Of a DNA stretch of 6,159 bases, positions 1-5,589 are shown piece by piece. The notes below the pieces were generated by a model. The model was not told where the DNA came from. It searched no databases and worked only from the letters and a program-made list of their open reading frames with translations. Position 1 is the stretch's first letter; each line of letters begins with the position of its first letter. Origin of the DNA: JBBSQE01 sp038258095 (lineage in GTDB: Bacteria; Actinomycetota; Thermoleophilia; Solirubrobacterales; 70-9); assembly GCA_038258095.1 (NCBI GenBank), contig JBBSQE010000176.1:1-6159 (forward strand). Reading direction: 5' to 3'. Position numbers and translations under genes: made by a program.

Positions 1-165
1 CTGTTCATCCTCTTCAGCGCGTTCTTCGGCATCACAACCAACGCCAGCACGGTCGGCGAGTTCCTCGGAACCGGCTCAATCCTCGTCGCCGCCGGCCTCT
101 TCTTCTTCTTCATGGTCAAGGCGATGGCACGCATCCAGATGCCGACTCGCGAACCGCGCGACTGA
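1..165 (+). CDS. C-terminal end of a small membrane protein (partial)
   Basis: Frame 1 is open from the window edge to a TGA at 163-165 and gives the last 54 residues of a protein that begins upstream. Two hydrophobic stretches are visible: one at the very start (LFILFSAFFGI) and one near residues 27-38 (ILVAAGLFFFFM). A basic, hydrophilic tail ending in PTREPRD follows. This pattern suggests a membrane protein whose last helix ends in a positively charged cytoplasmic tail, by the positive-inside rule. I do not recognise the family and assign no function. Its stop lies 32 bases before lpdA, on the same strand. However, lpdA carries its own -10 in that gap, so co-transcription is optional. The reading frame is supported by the hydrophobic pattern and the clean stop just before the lpdA promoter. 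Confidence 0.6.
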   Translation: MFILFSAFFGITTNASTVGEFLGTGSILVAAGLFFFFMVKAMARIQMPTREPRD

Positions 166-184
166 GCCCGGATTTTCGGTCGGG

Positions 185-190
185 TAGAGT
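185..190 (+). promoter_or_regulatory. -10 element of a leaderless lpdA promoter
   Basis: TAGAGT is followed by exactly 7 bases and then the lpdA ATG at 198. This TANNNT-N7-start spacing places the transcription start on the start codon itself. No convincing Shine-Dalgarno lies between. A -35 is not clear: CTGAGC at 162-167 has 17-base spacing but matches poorly and overlaps the upstream stop codon. Confidence 0.6.
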
Positions 191-197
191 CGCCTCA

Positions 198-1565
198 ATG
201 GCTGATTCCTACGATGTGATCGTGATCGGCGGCGGGCCTGGCGGCTACGTCGCGGCAATCCGCGCCGGGCAGCTCGGCCTGAAGACCGCGGTGGTCGAGA
301 AGGACAAGTCGGGCGGCCGTTGCCTCAACTACGCCTGCATCCCCGCGAAGACGATCCTCCACACAGCCGACCTCTACGACGCGGCGATCAACGGCGCGGA
401 GCTGGGGCTCAAGGTCAAGGACGCCTCGGTCGACTGGAAGGCGCTCGGCGAGCGCCGCGCCAAGGTCTCCGAGACGCTCTCGGGTGGCGTCGAGATGCTG
501 TGGAAGAAGAACAAGGTCGAGCTGATCAACGGCGAGGGATCGCTCGACAAGGACGCCAATGTCGTGGTCGACGGCAAGACGCTCGAGGCGAAGCAGGTGA
601 TCCTCGCGACGGGCTCCGTCGCCCTGCCGATCCCGAAGGTCGAGTTCACCGAGCGGGTCGTCGACACGTGGGGTGCCTGGTCGCTCCCCGAGCTCCCGAA
701 GAAGATCGCTGTCGTGGGCGCCGGCGCTTCCGGTGCCGAGATCGCCTCCGCCTACGGCCGCTTCGGCACCGAGGTTCTGCTCGTCGAGATGCTTGACCAG
801 ATCCTCCCCCTCGAGGACAAGGACATGGTCCGGGTCGTCGAGCGTGCGTTCAAGAAGCAGAACATCACGGTCGCCACCGGCTCGCCGGTCCAGGACGTCG
901 AGGACACCGGCAAGTCAGTCAAGTTCACCTACGGCGGCGCGTCGGCAGAGGTCGACTACCTATGCATCGCCGGTGGCCGCGGGCCCGACACCGAGGCGCT
1001 GAACCTGGCCGACGCGGGGGTCGAGACCGAAGAGAACGGCAAGATCAAGATCGACGACTTCCAGCAGACGACCAACAAGAAGGTCTACGCGATCGGTGAC
1101 ATCGTGCGCGGACCCGCTCTCGCCCACAAGGCGTCCGAGGAGGGCGTCGTCGCGGTCGAGCATGCGGCCGGCAAGAACTCGCACCCGATCGACATCCGTC
1201 TCGTCGCCGGAGCAACCTTCTGCCACCCGCAGGTCGCCCACGTCGGAATGACCGAAGCCGAGGCCAAGGAAGCCGGCCACGAGGTCAAGGTCGGCAAGTT
1301 CAAGCTCGGCGGCGCCGGTGCGTCCGTCGTCTATGACGACCGCGACGGGCTCTGCAAGATCGTCGCCGATGCTAAGTACGGCGAGATCCTCGGCGCGCAC
1401 ATCGTCGGCAACATCGCCTGCGACATGATCTCCGAGCTGGTCAACACGATGGCGCTGGAGGGCGGCTACCAGGAGCTCGCCCAGATCATCCATCCGCACC
1501 CGACGATGTCGGAAGCCGTGCTCGACGCAGCCCGCGCCGTCGACGGCTGGGCGATTCACGCCTGA
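198..1565 (+). CDS. lpdA: Dihydrolipoyl dehydrogenase (E3 of 2-oxoacid dehydrogenase complexes)
   Basis: This cytoplasmic flavoenzyme reoxidises the dihydrolipoyl arm of E2 using FAD, an active-site disulfide and NAD+. The 455-residue length is normal for E3 without a fused lipoyl domain. Visible motifs, in order, are: FAD-binding GGGPGG at 11-16, with E34 ending the second strand; redox pair C42 and C47 in GRCLNYACIPAK; ATGS at 137-140; NAD-binding GAGASG at 174-179, with E197 at the strand end that favours NAD+ over NADP+; the second FAD motif YAIGD ending at D301; and a C-terminal dimerisation domain with HPHPTMSE, giving catalytic H434 and E439. The redox motif departs from the usual GTCLNVGCIPSK at several positions but keeps both cysteines and the lysine. 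The ATG fits a leaderless promoter. A relative such as mycothione or mercuric reductase is unlikely given HPHPTMSE and the E1 alpha gene downstream. Confidence 0.95.
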   Translation: MADSYDVIVIGGGPGGYVAAIRAGQLGLKTAVVEKDKSGGRCLNYACIPAKTILHTADLYDAAINGAELGLKVKDASVDWKALGERRAKVSETLSGGVEMLWKKNKVELINGEGSLDKDANVVVDGKTLEAKQVILATGSVALPIPKVEFTERVVDTWGAWSLPELPKKIAVVGAGASGAEIASAYGRFGTEVLLVEMLDQILPLEDKDMVRVVERAFKKQNITVATGSPVQDVEDTGKSVKFTYGGASAEVDYLCIAGGRGPDTEALNLADAGVETEENGKIKIDDFQQTTNKKVYAIGDIVRGPALAHKASEEGVVAVEHAAGKNSHPIDIRLVAGATFCHPQVAHVGMTEAEAKEAGHEVKVGKFKLGGAGASVVYDDRDGLCKIVADAKYGEILGAHIVGNIACDMISELVNTMALEGGYQELAQIIHPHPTMSEAVLDAARAVDGWAIHA

Positions 1566-1569
1566 GCGC

Positions 1570-1585
1570 TCCCGAGGACTCGGGG
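1570..1585. terminator. Candidate bidirectional terminator hairpin
   Basis: CCCGAG (1571-1576) and CTCGGG (1579-1584) form a perfect 6-base inverted repeat. The real loop is probably four bases (GGAC) on a 5-bp stem, with a possible T-G pair outside. It fills most of the 20-base gap between the convergent stops of lpdA (1565) and the toxin gene (1586), which is where a shared terminator would sit. There is no T-tract on either side, so if it terminates it does so without the classic U-run. The stem is short; confidence is modest. Confidence 0.4.
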
Positions 1586-2005
1586 TCAGGTCAGACCGGG
1601 CGAGACAACGGCCAGGCTTGCATCCGCGGCAGCTTCGGCCTGGCGCCGGTCGTAGGTGACGAACTCCGTCACCGAAGACCCCAACCGGAGAGCCGTAGCA
1701 ACGTGGAGAGCATCGAGTGTGCGCAGATGCGGGCCCGGGAGCTGGGCCGCGAGCCGGATAGTCGGACGGTCGATCGAAACCATCCCCACGCGAGCGAACA
1801 TCGCCGCCCCACGGGCTCGCACCGACGCGGCTTGCTGCGAGGAGAGGGTTCCACTCCGTGCTAGCAGCGCCCGGCGGGTCTCCGTGTATGTCAGCTCGCT
1901 GGAGACGACTCGCCTGGCTCTGATGAACGCCGCCACCTCGGGTCCACAGGCTTCGATCCGCAGAATGAGCTTGACGGCAGCTGAGGAATCGATGTAGGTC
2001 GCCAC
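1586..2005 (-). CDS. vapC: PIN-domain ribonuclease toxin, VapC family
   Basis: This is a 139-residue PIN-domain protein, typical VapC length. The four acidic positions that coordinate Mg2+ or Mn2+ are present in the expected order: D6 in TYIDSSAAVKL, E42 in TYTETRRAL, D98 in RTLDALHVATA, and D119 in VTYDRRQAEAA. VapC toxins cut structured RNAs, usually tRNA or rRNA, and are held inactive by the antitoxin; the target here cannot be read from sequence. The start is GTG at 2005, two bases after the antitoxin stop. There is no obvious Shine-Dalgarno, which suggests translation coupled to the antitoxin. A longer reading to 2080 would run through the antitoxin gene in another frame, and its extra residues do not match a PIN N-terminus. 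The active site looks intact, so the toxin is probably functional. Confidence 0.92.
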   Translation of the reverse strand: MATYIDSSAAVKLILRIEACGPEVAAFIRARRVVSSELTYTETRRALLARSGTLSSQQAASVRARGAAMFARVGMVSIDRPTIRLAAQLPGPHLRTLDALHVATALRLGSSVTEFVTYDRRQAEAAADASLAVVSPGLT

Positions 2006-2007
2006 GC

Positions 2008-2280
2008 CTAGCGATAGCCGCGCGTGTACTCGAGCGCTTCCGAGAGCGAGATGTCCTTGCCCAGGTCGAGCGGCTCCCAATCGCCGAATGGGCTCTTCGG
2101 AGCGGTGGCCAGACCTCGGTCGATCAAACGTTGCAGCGGATCGTCTTCATCCCCAAATGGGATGAGCTCAGCGACCGGCTTGTTGTGCGACGTGACCGTC
2201 AGGCGCTCCCCCTTCTTGACCCGCTCCAAGTAGACGCTCAGGTTCTGTCGTAGATCTCGTATGCCGACGCTTTCAGCCAT
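2008..2280 (-). CDS. vapB: Phd/YefM-family antitoxin of the VapC toxin
   Basis: This 90-residue protein starts MAESVGIRDLRQNLSVYLER and continues with VKKGERLTVTSHNKPVAEL, the classic Phd/YefM (prevent-host-death) DNA-binding fold at residues 1-45. In this family the N-terminal half dimerises and binds the operator. The C-terminal half, here about 46-90 and rich in Asp, Glu and Leu, wraps the toxin and is protease-labile when free. It is first in the operon, as expected, with the toxin two bases downstream. ATG at 2280 is chosen over ATG at 2286 and a frame open to 2514 because TACGAT sits exactly 7 bases upstream and the family N-terminus begins here. It likely represses its own promoter through the TGTACA palindrome at its start. 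Counting 2041-2280 gives about 60% G+C, lower than neighbouring genes, a hint of transfer. The symbol follows the VapC pairing; by fold it is Phd/YefM-like. Confidence 0.9.
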   Translation of the reverse strand: MAESVGIRDLRQNLSVYLERVKKGERLTVTSHNKPVAELIPFGDEDDPLQRLIDRGLATAPKSPFGDWEPLDLGKDISLSEALEYTRGYR

Positions 2281-2286
2281 GTACAT
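2279..2286. promoter_or_regulatory. Candidate antitoxin operator, ATGTACAT palindrome
   Basis: ATGTACAT is a perfect 8-base palindrome whose core TGTACA (2280-2285) is the core described for the YefM-YoeB operator. It overlaps the first base of the antitoxin start codon and the predicted transcription start. Protein bound here would block RNA polymerase directly. The link to this antitoxin is by family and position; a second half-site is not evident. Confidence 0.45.
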
Positions 2287-2287
2287 A

Positions 2288-2293
2288 ATCGTA
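2288..2293 (-). promoter_or_regulatory. -10 element of the vapBC promoter
   Basis: On the minus strand TACGAT is followed by 7 bases and then the antitoxin ATG at 2280, predicting a leaderless vapBC mRNA. No recognisable -35 is found at 17 bases. The promoter is back to back with the isomerase promoter in a 60-base intergenic space. Confidence 0.55.
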
Positions 2294-2304
2294 GCACTTT
2301 CTCT

Positions 2305-2333
2305 TTGGGCCTCGCGGGCTCTCTCCATAGAGT
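2305..2333 (+). promoter_or_regulatory. Promoter of the isomerase gene (-35 and -10)
   Basis: TTGGGC (2305-2310) and TAGAGT (2328-2333) are 17 bases apart, and the GTG start follows the -10 by exactly 7 bases. The TTG at 2305 could be misread as a start codon but fits better as the -35 element. Transcription would begin at the GTG, giving a leaderless mRNA. Confidence 0.6.
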
Positions 2334-2340
2334 CCGGCCA

Positions 2341-2943
2341 GTGGAATCTCTCCCCCGTGCCACCTTCTACTTCGACCTCGGCTCCCCCTACGCGTATCTC
2401 GCGGCGGAGCGGGTCAGCGGTCTCTTCGCGGAAGCCGGACTGGAGCAGCCCAAGTGGGAGCCGGTCCTGCTGGGGGCCCTGTTCACCCGCTTCGACCGCG
2501 GCTCCTGGAGCCAAACGCCCGCGCGAGCAGGGGGGATCGCCGAGGTGGAGCGCCGCGCCGCCGAGTACGGCCTTCCCGCGGTCCGCTGGCCCGACCCGTG
2601 GCCTGGCAATGGCCTCTACGCGATGCGCGCCGCGATCTTCGCCAAACAGACCGGCCGCACCGTGTCATTCGCCCTCGCCGCCTTCCGCCAGGCTTTCGCG
2701 GCCGGCCGCGACCTGAGCGAGCTCGACAACATCCTGATCGCCGCCGCCGGATGCGAGCTCCATCCCCGCGCACTGACCAAGGCGATCGAGTCGAGGGGCG
2801 TCAAGGATGCCCTCCGCGAGGCGACCGACCGGGCCGGCGACCGCGGCGTCACCGGCGTCCCATCGGTCGTCGTCGGCGATGAGGTCTTCTGGGGCGACGA
2901 CCGGCTCGAGGCAGCTGTCGCCGCGGCCGCGGCCTCCCGCTAG
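2341..2943 (+). CDS. DsbA-family / 2-hydroxychromene-2-carboxylate isomerase-like protein
   Basis: This is a 200-residue cytoplasmic thioredoxin-fold protein with no signal peptide. The N-terminus FYFDLGSPYAYL is the hallmark of the HCCA isomerase / kappa-class glutathione transferase branch. S15 occupies the position that activates the thiol cofactor in that family. There is no CXXC motif and only one cysteine (in AAAGCELHP), so it is unlikely to be a disulfide oxidoreductase. Near the C-terminus, GVTGVPSVVVG gives the cis-proline (P174), followed by EVFWGDDRL, also typical. Characterised members isomerise aromatic breakdown intermediates using glutathione; actinobacteria commonly use other thiols, and no aromatic degradation genes are near, so the substrate is unknown. 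The GTG start at 2341 is set by the promoter spacing; an in-frame TTG at 2305 is rejected. Its TAG stop also forms part of the next gene's -10. Confidence 0.85.
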   Translation: MESLPRATFYFDLGSPYAYLAAERVSGLFAEAGLEQPKWEPVLLGALFTRFDRGSWSQTPARAGGIAEVERRAAEYGLPAVRWPDPWPGNGLYAMRAAIFAKQTGRTVSFALAAFRQAFAAGRDLSELDNILIAAAGCELHPRALTKAIESRGVKDALREATDRAGDRGVTGVPSVVVGDEVFWGDDRLEAAVAAAAASR

Positions 2944-2946
2944 CCT
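2941..2946 (+). promoter_or_regulatory. -10 element of the GH31 gene, built on the upstream stop codon
   Basis: TAGCCT is followed by 7 bases and then the GTG at 2954, again the leaderless spacing. Its first three bases are the TAG stop codon of the isomerase gene. A -35 is unclear: 2918-2923 reads TCGCCG. Confidence 0.5.
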
Positions 2947-2953
2947 CGGCCGC

Positions 2954-5461
2954 GTGCGCCGCCCTGCCTCGAGAACCCTGCCCCTGCTCGCGCTGCTCGC
3001 GACCCTGCTTGTCGCCACGCCAGGTGCGCCCGGCGCCTCCGCACGGCCCGCCGGACAGACGCTCAGGTCCCCCGCCATCGGGGTTTCGGTCAAGGGCAAG
3101 CCCTTCAGCCTGGTCTTCCGCCAACCGCGTGGGCGGATCACGCTGGCACAGGATCGGGGAATCGGCTCCGGACCGGGGGGCTCGCTCGGCTTCCAGACCA
3201 CAGACGGCTGGTTCCACGCGACCAACGCGACGTCGCTCAGATCGGACAGGAACTCGATCAGCGCCATCCTCGCGACGACGGATCCCGGCGGCCGGCGCAT
3301 TGCGCTGCGAGTCGGGGCGCCGCACGGCGGCGTTGTCGCCGTCAGCGCCAGGGTCCTCGGCGAAACGAGGGACGTCCTCCAAACGGGCATCGGTTTCCGC
3401 GCGACCAGGGACGAGCGCTATCTCGGCTTCGGCGAGCGCTCGGACCAGCTCGACCGCCGCGGAACGACGACCGAGGACTACGTGGGAGAGGGCCCCTACC
3501 AGCAGTCGGACTACCCGATCGTCACCAACATCGTTCCGCCGTGGAGCATCCACAACCGCGGCGACGCCAGCTACTTCCCGATGCCATGGCTTCTCTCCAC
3601 TCGCGGCTACGGGGTCCTGCTGGGCAACTCCGAGACGAGCTACTTCCGCCTCGGCACCGACCGGGCCGACACCTGGTCGGTCGAGGCGGCGAGCCCCCGG
3701 CTCTCCTTCCGGGTCTTCGCCGGCCCCCGCCCCGCCGACCTCGTGCGCAGGCTGACCCGCTTCACCGGCCGCCAGCCGAAGCCGACCGCGCCCTGGCTGC
3801 TCGGCCCCTGGTTTCAGACCGGGCAGCCGAACGTAGTCCCGGACGAGCAGGCCTGGGCCGACATCCTGCGCAAGGGCGACGCCCCCGTCTCCGTCGCCGA
3901 GACGCAGATGCGCTACCTGCCCTGCGGAGCGATCGAGGGAAACGACGACTACGAGCGCAAACGCGCGCGGCGGTGGCACGCCAAAGGATTCGCCCAGCTC
4001 ACCTACGTCCAGGAGAAGGTCTGCAGCGACTACTCCCCCGTCTACCAGCAGGGCCTCGCCGCCGACGCCTTCCTCAAGCACCCCGACGGCAGCGTCTACA
4101 ACTTCAAGGCATTCGTGGGAGACCACAACCCGCCGAGCGTCGACATCGGGCAGATCGACTTCTCCGCCAGAGGCGCGGAGCGGTTCTATGACTCGATCCT
4201 GCGGCGCATCGTCGCTGACAGCCACGACGGCTGGATGGAGGACTTCGGCGAGTCGATCCCGCCGGACGCGGTCGCCGCCAACGGCATGACCGGCAAACGC
4301 CTACACAACCTCTACCCGGTCCTCTATCACCGCGCGGGCTGGAGATTCGCCAAGCGCCAGCGCAAGCCGATCGTCCGCTTCGTGCGCTCTGGCTGGACGG
4401 GCGTGCAGTCCTATGCGCAGATCGTCTGGGGCGGAGATCCGACAACCTCGTGGGGCTTCGACGGCCTGCGGTCGGCAGTGACCGAAGGCCTGTCGATGGG
4501 CCTGTCGGGGGTCGGGATCTGGGGTTCGGACGTCGGCGGGTACTTCACGCTCCCCGGCGCTCCACAGCTCACGCCCGAACTGCTGATCCGGTGGATCCAG
4601 TTCGGCAGCGTCTCCGGTGCGATGCGCACCAAGGGGACCGGGCAGGCGATCCCCGCCTACGCGCGCCCACAGATCTGGGAGCCGGAGATCCTCCCCTACT
4701 GGCGCCGCTACGCAAAGCTCCGCACTCAGCTCTACCCCTACCTCGCGGCCGCGGTCCGGGCCTACCGCCGGACCGGGATGCCGATGATGCGCCAGCTCTC
4801 GCTCGTCTTCCCCCGCGATCGCCGGGCGGCCGCGCAGGACGACGAGTTCATGTTCGGCCCCGACCTGCTGGCCGCGCCCGTGCTCGACCCGAGTCAGACA
4901 AAGCGGACGCTCTATCTGCCGGGGGGCCGCTGGGTCAACTTCTGGGACTCGGTCACATACGGCGAGAAGCGCGGCACGTTCACGCTGCGCAGGGCTCGTG
5001 TCCTTCGAGGCGGCCGGCAGATCACCGTCGACGCGCCGCTCACCGAGCTGCCGCTGTTCATCAGGCCCGGAGCGCTCGTCGCGATGGTCTCGCCGGACAT
5101 CGACACGCTCGCGCCCTACGGCCACGCCAAGGGCCTCGTGCATCTGCGTGACCGCAGGCGGCGGATGAACCTCCTGCTCCTCCCCCGCGGCACCAGCCGG
5201 CGCAGCTTCGGTTACGGGGAGGCGCTCCGCTCCAGCGAACGCGGCGCGGGCTGGCACCTGCGGATCCACGGCTCGGCACGGCGCACCTACTCGGTCGAGG
5301 CCTCGCTGGCGACGCTGAGGAGGCCGTTCAAGCCGTGCCGGGTCAGCGTCGACGGTCGCCCGCTGCGAGGAAGCGCCTGGTCGTTCGACCCCTCCACAGG
5401 CGTCCTGCGGGCGCGCGTCACCGCCCGTGACGCAGCCGTCGCGGTCCTTCCCTGCCGCTGA
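2954..5461 (+). CDS. Secreted glycoside hydrolase family 31 (alpha-glycosidase)
   Basis: This 835-residue retaining exo-glycosidase is probably exported. GTG at 2954 opens a Sec signal peptide: basic start (RRPASR), leucine/alanine core at 9-21, and cleavage likely after ASA at residue 30. An upstream extension to 2807 buries this signal inside the isomerase gene and is rejected. Domains, by motif: N-terminal mutarotase-like beta domain to about residue 265 (with YLGFGERSDQL), a TIM barrel from about 270 to 610, then C-terminal beta domains. The nucleophile is D430 in GWMEDFGES; the acid/base is D495 in WGGDPTTSW; SDVGGYFTL lies at 525-533. DFGE, rather than DMNE, is seen in YicI-type xylosidases and YihQ-type sulfoquinovosidases. 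The substrate is not assignable. There are exactly four cysteines (C324, C357, C795, C834), suggesting two disulfides and fitting export. No transporter or regulator gene is adjacent. Confidence 0.9.
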   Translation: MRRPASRTLPLLALLATLLVATPGAPGASARPAGQTLRSPAIGVSVKGKPFSLVFRQPRGRITLAQDRGIGSGPGGSLGFQTTDGWFHATNATSLRSDRNSISAILATTDPGGRRIALRVGAPHGGVVAVSARVLGETRDVLQTGIGFRATRDERYLGFGERSDQLDRRGTTTEDYVGEGPYQQSDYPIVTNIVPPWSIHNRGDASYFPMPWLLSTRGYGVLLGNSETSYFRLGTDRADTWSVEAASPRLSFRVFAGPRPADLVRRLTRFTGRQPKPTAPWLLGPWFQTGQPNVVPDEQAWADILRKGDAPVSVAETQMRYLPCGAIEGNDDYERKRARRWHAKGFAQLTYVQEKVCSDYSPVYQQGLAADAFLKHPDGSVYNFKAFVGDHNPPSVDIGQIDFSARGAERFYDSILRRIVADSHDGWMEDFGESIPPDAVAANGMTGKRLHNLYPVLYHRAGWRFAKRQRKPIVRFVRSGWTGVQSYAQIVWGGDPTTSWGFDGLRSAVTEGLSMGLSGVGIWGSDVGGYFTLPGAPQLTPELLIRWIQFGSVSGAMRTKGTGQAIPAYARPQIWEPEILPYWRRYAKLRTQLYPYLAAAVRAYRRTGMPMMRQLSLVFPRDRRAAAQDDEFMFGPDLLAAPVLDPSQTKRTLYLPGGRWVNFWDSVTYGEKRGTFTLRRARVLRGGRQITVDAPLTELPLFIRPGALVAMVSPDIDTLAPYGHAKGLVHLRDRRRRMNLLLLPRGTSRRSFGYGEALRSSERGAGWHLRIHGSARRTYSVEASLATLRRPFKPCRVSVDGRPLRGSAWSFDPSTGVLRARVTARDAAVAVLPCR

Positions 5462-5471
5462 TCGGAGCACG

Positions 5472-5570
5472 ATGACTGACATCCGCGGCGGGTTCTGCTC
5501 GCATACGACGAATAAGTCGCCACGCTCGCTGCTCACCGACCCGCTTTCGGGTGCGACCCCGCGTCGGTAA
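5472..5570 (+). CDS. Possible 32-residue ORF upstream of E1 alpha
   Basis: An ATG at 5472, 10 bases after the GH31 stop, opens a 32-residue frame that begins MTDIRGGFCSHTTNKS and ends at TAA 5568-5570. GGAG lies 4 bases before the ATG, the same spacing seen before the E1 alpha start. The product is basic with no recognisable motif. It occupies most of the 128-base gap. Short open frames are common by chance in G+C-rich DNA, so this is a weak call. Confidence 0.2.
   Translation: MTDIRGGFCSHTTNKSPRSLLTDPLSGATPRR
5535..5568. repeat. Inverted repeat spanning the E1 alpha promoter
   Basis: ACCGAC (5535-5540) and GTCGGT (5563-5568) are inverted copies separated by 22 bases. An inner hairpin, ACCCG-CTTT-CGGGT (5539-5552), overlaps the left arm. 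The arms bracket the -35 to -10 region of E1 alpha. This could be a repressor operator, or read-through structure at the end of the GH31 transcript. No T-tract follows. Confidence 0.3.
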
Positions 5571-5573
5571 GGT
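5545..5573 (+). promoter_or_regulatory. Promoter of the E1 alpha gene
   Basis: TTTCGG (5545-5550) and TAAGGT (5568-5573) are 17 bases apart. Seven bases after the -10 comes 5581, not a start codon, so the mRNA would have a leader of about 9 bases carrying part of the Shine-Dalgarno. The -35 match is weak. Confidence 0.45.
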
Positions 5574-5589
5574 GATCCAAAGGAGATCA

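Noticed and set aside
960..1559. 199-residue minus-strand frame antisense to lpdA
   Set aside because: No domain; opposite the conserved E3 C-terminal domain.
2006..2080. 25-residue extension of the VapC toxin
   Set aside because: It overlaps the antitoxin coding region out of frame, while PIN proteins start just before the first Asp, as at GTG 2005.
2321..2332. CTCT-N4-AGAG symmetry at the isomerase -10
   Set aside because: Four-base arms in a CT-rich stretch; likely chance.
2281..2514. Long N-terminal extension of the antitoxin
   Set aside because: It crosses the divergent isomerase gene and its promoter. The extra residues are low complexity, and the family N-terminus begins at 2280.
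2807..2953. N-terminal extension of the GH31 gene
   Set aside because: It would overlap the isomerase gene in another frame and bury the signal peptide; GTG 2954 fits both promoter and export signal.
2849..4225. 458-residue minus-strand open frame antisense to the N-terminal half of GH31
   Set aside because: Low-complexity composition without motifs; the plus strand encodes a clear signal peptide and GH31 domains.
5465..5500. GAGCA/TGCTC inverted repeat after GH31 as a terminator
   Set aside because: Five-base arms with a 26-base gap and no T-tract; too weak.
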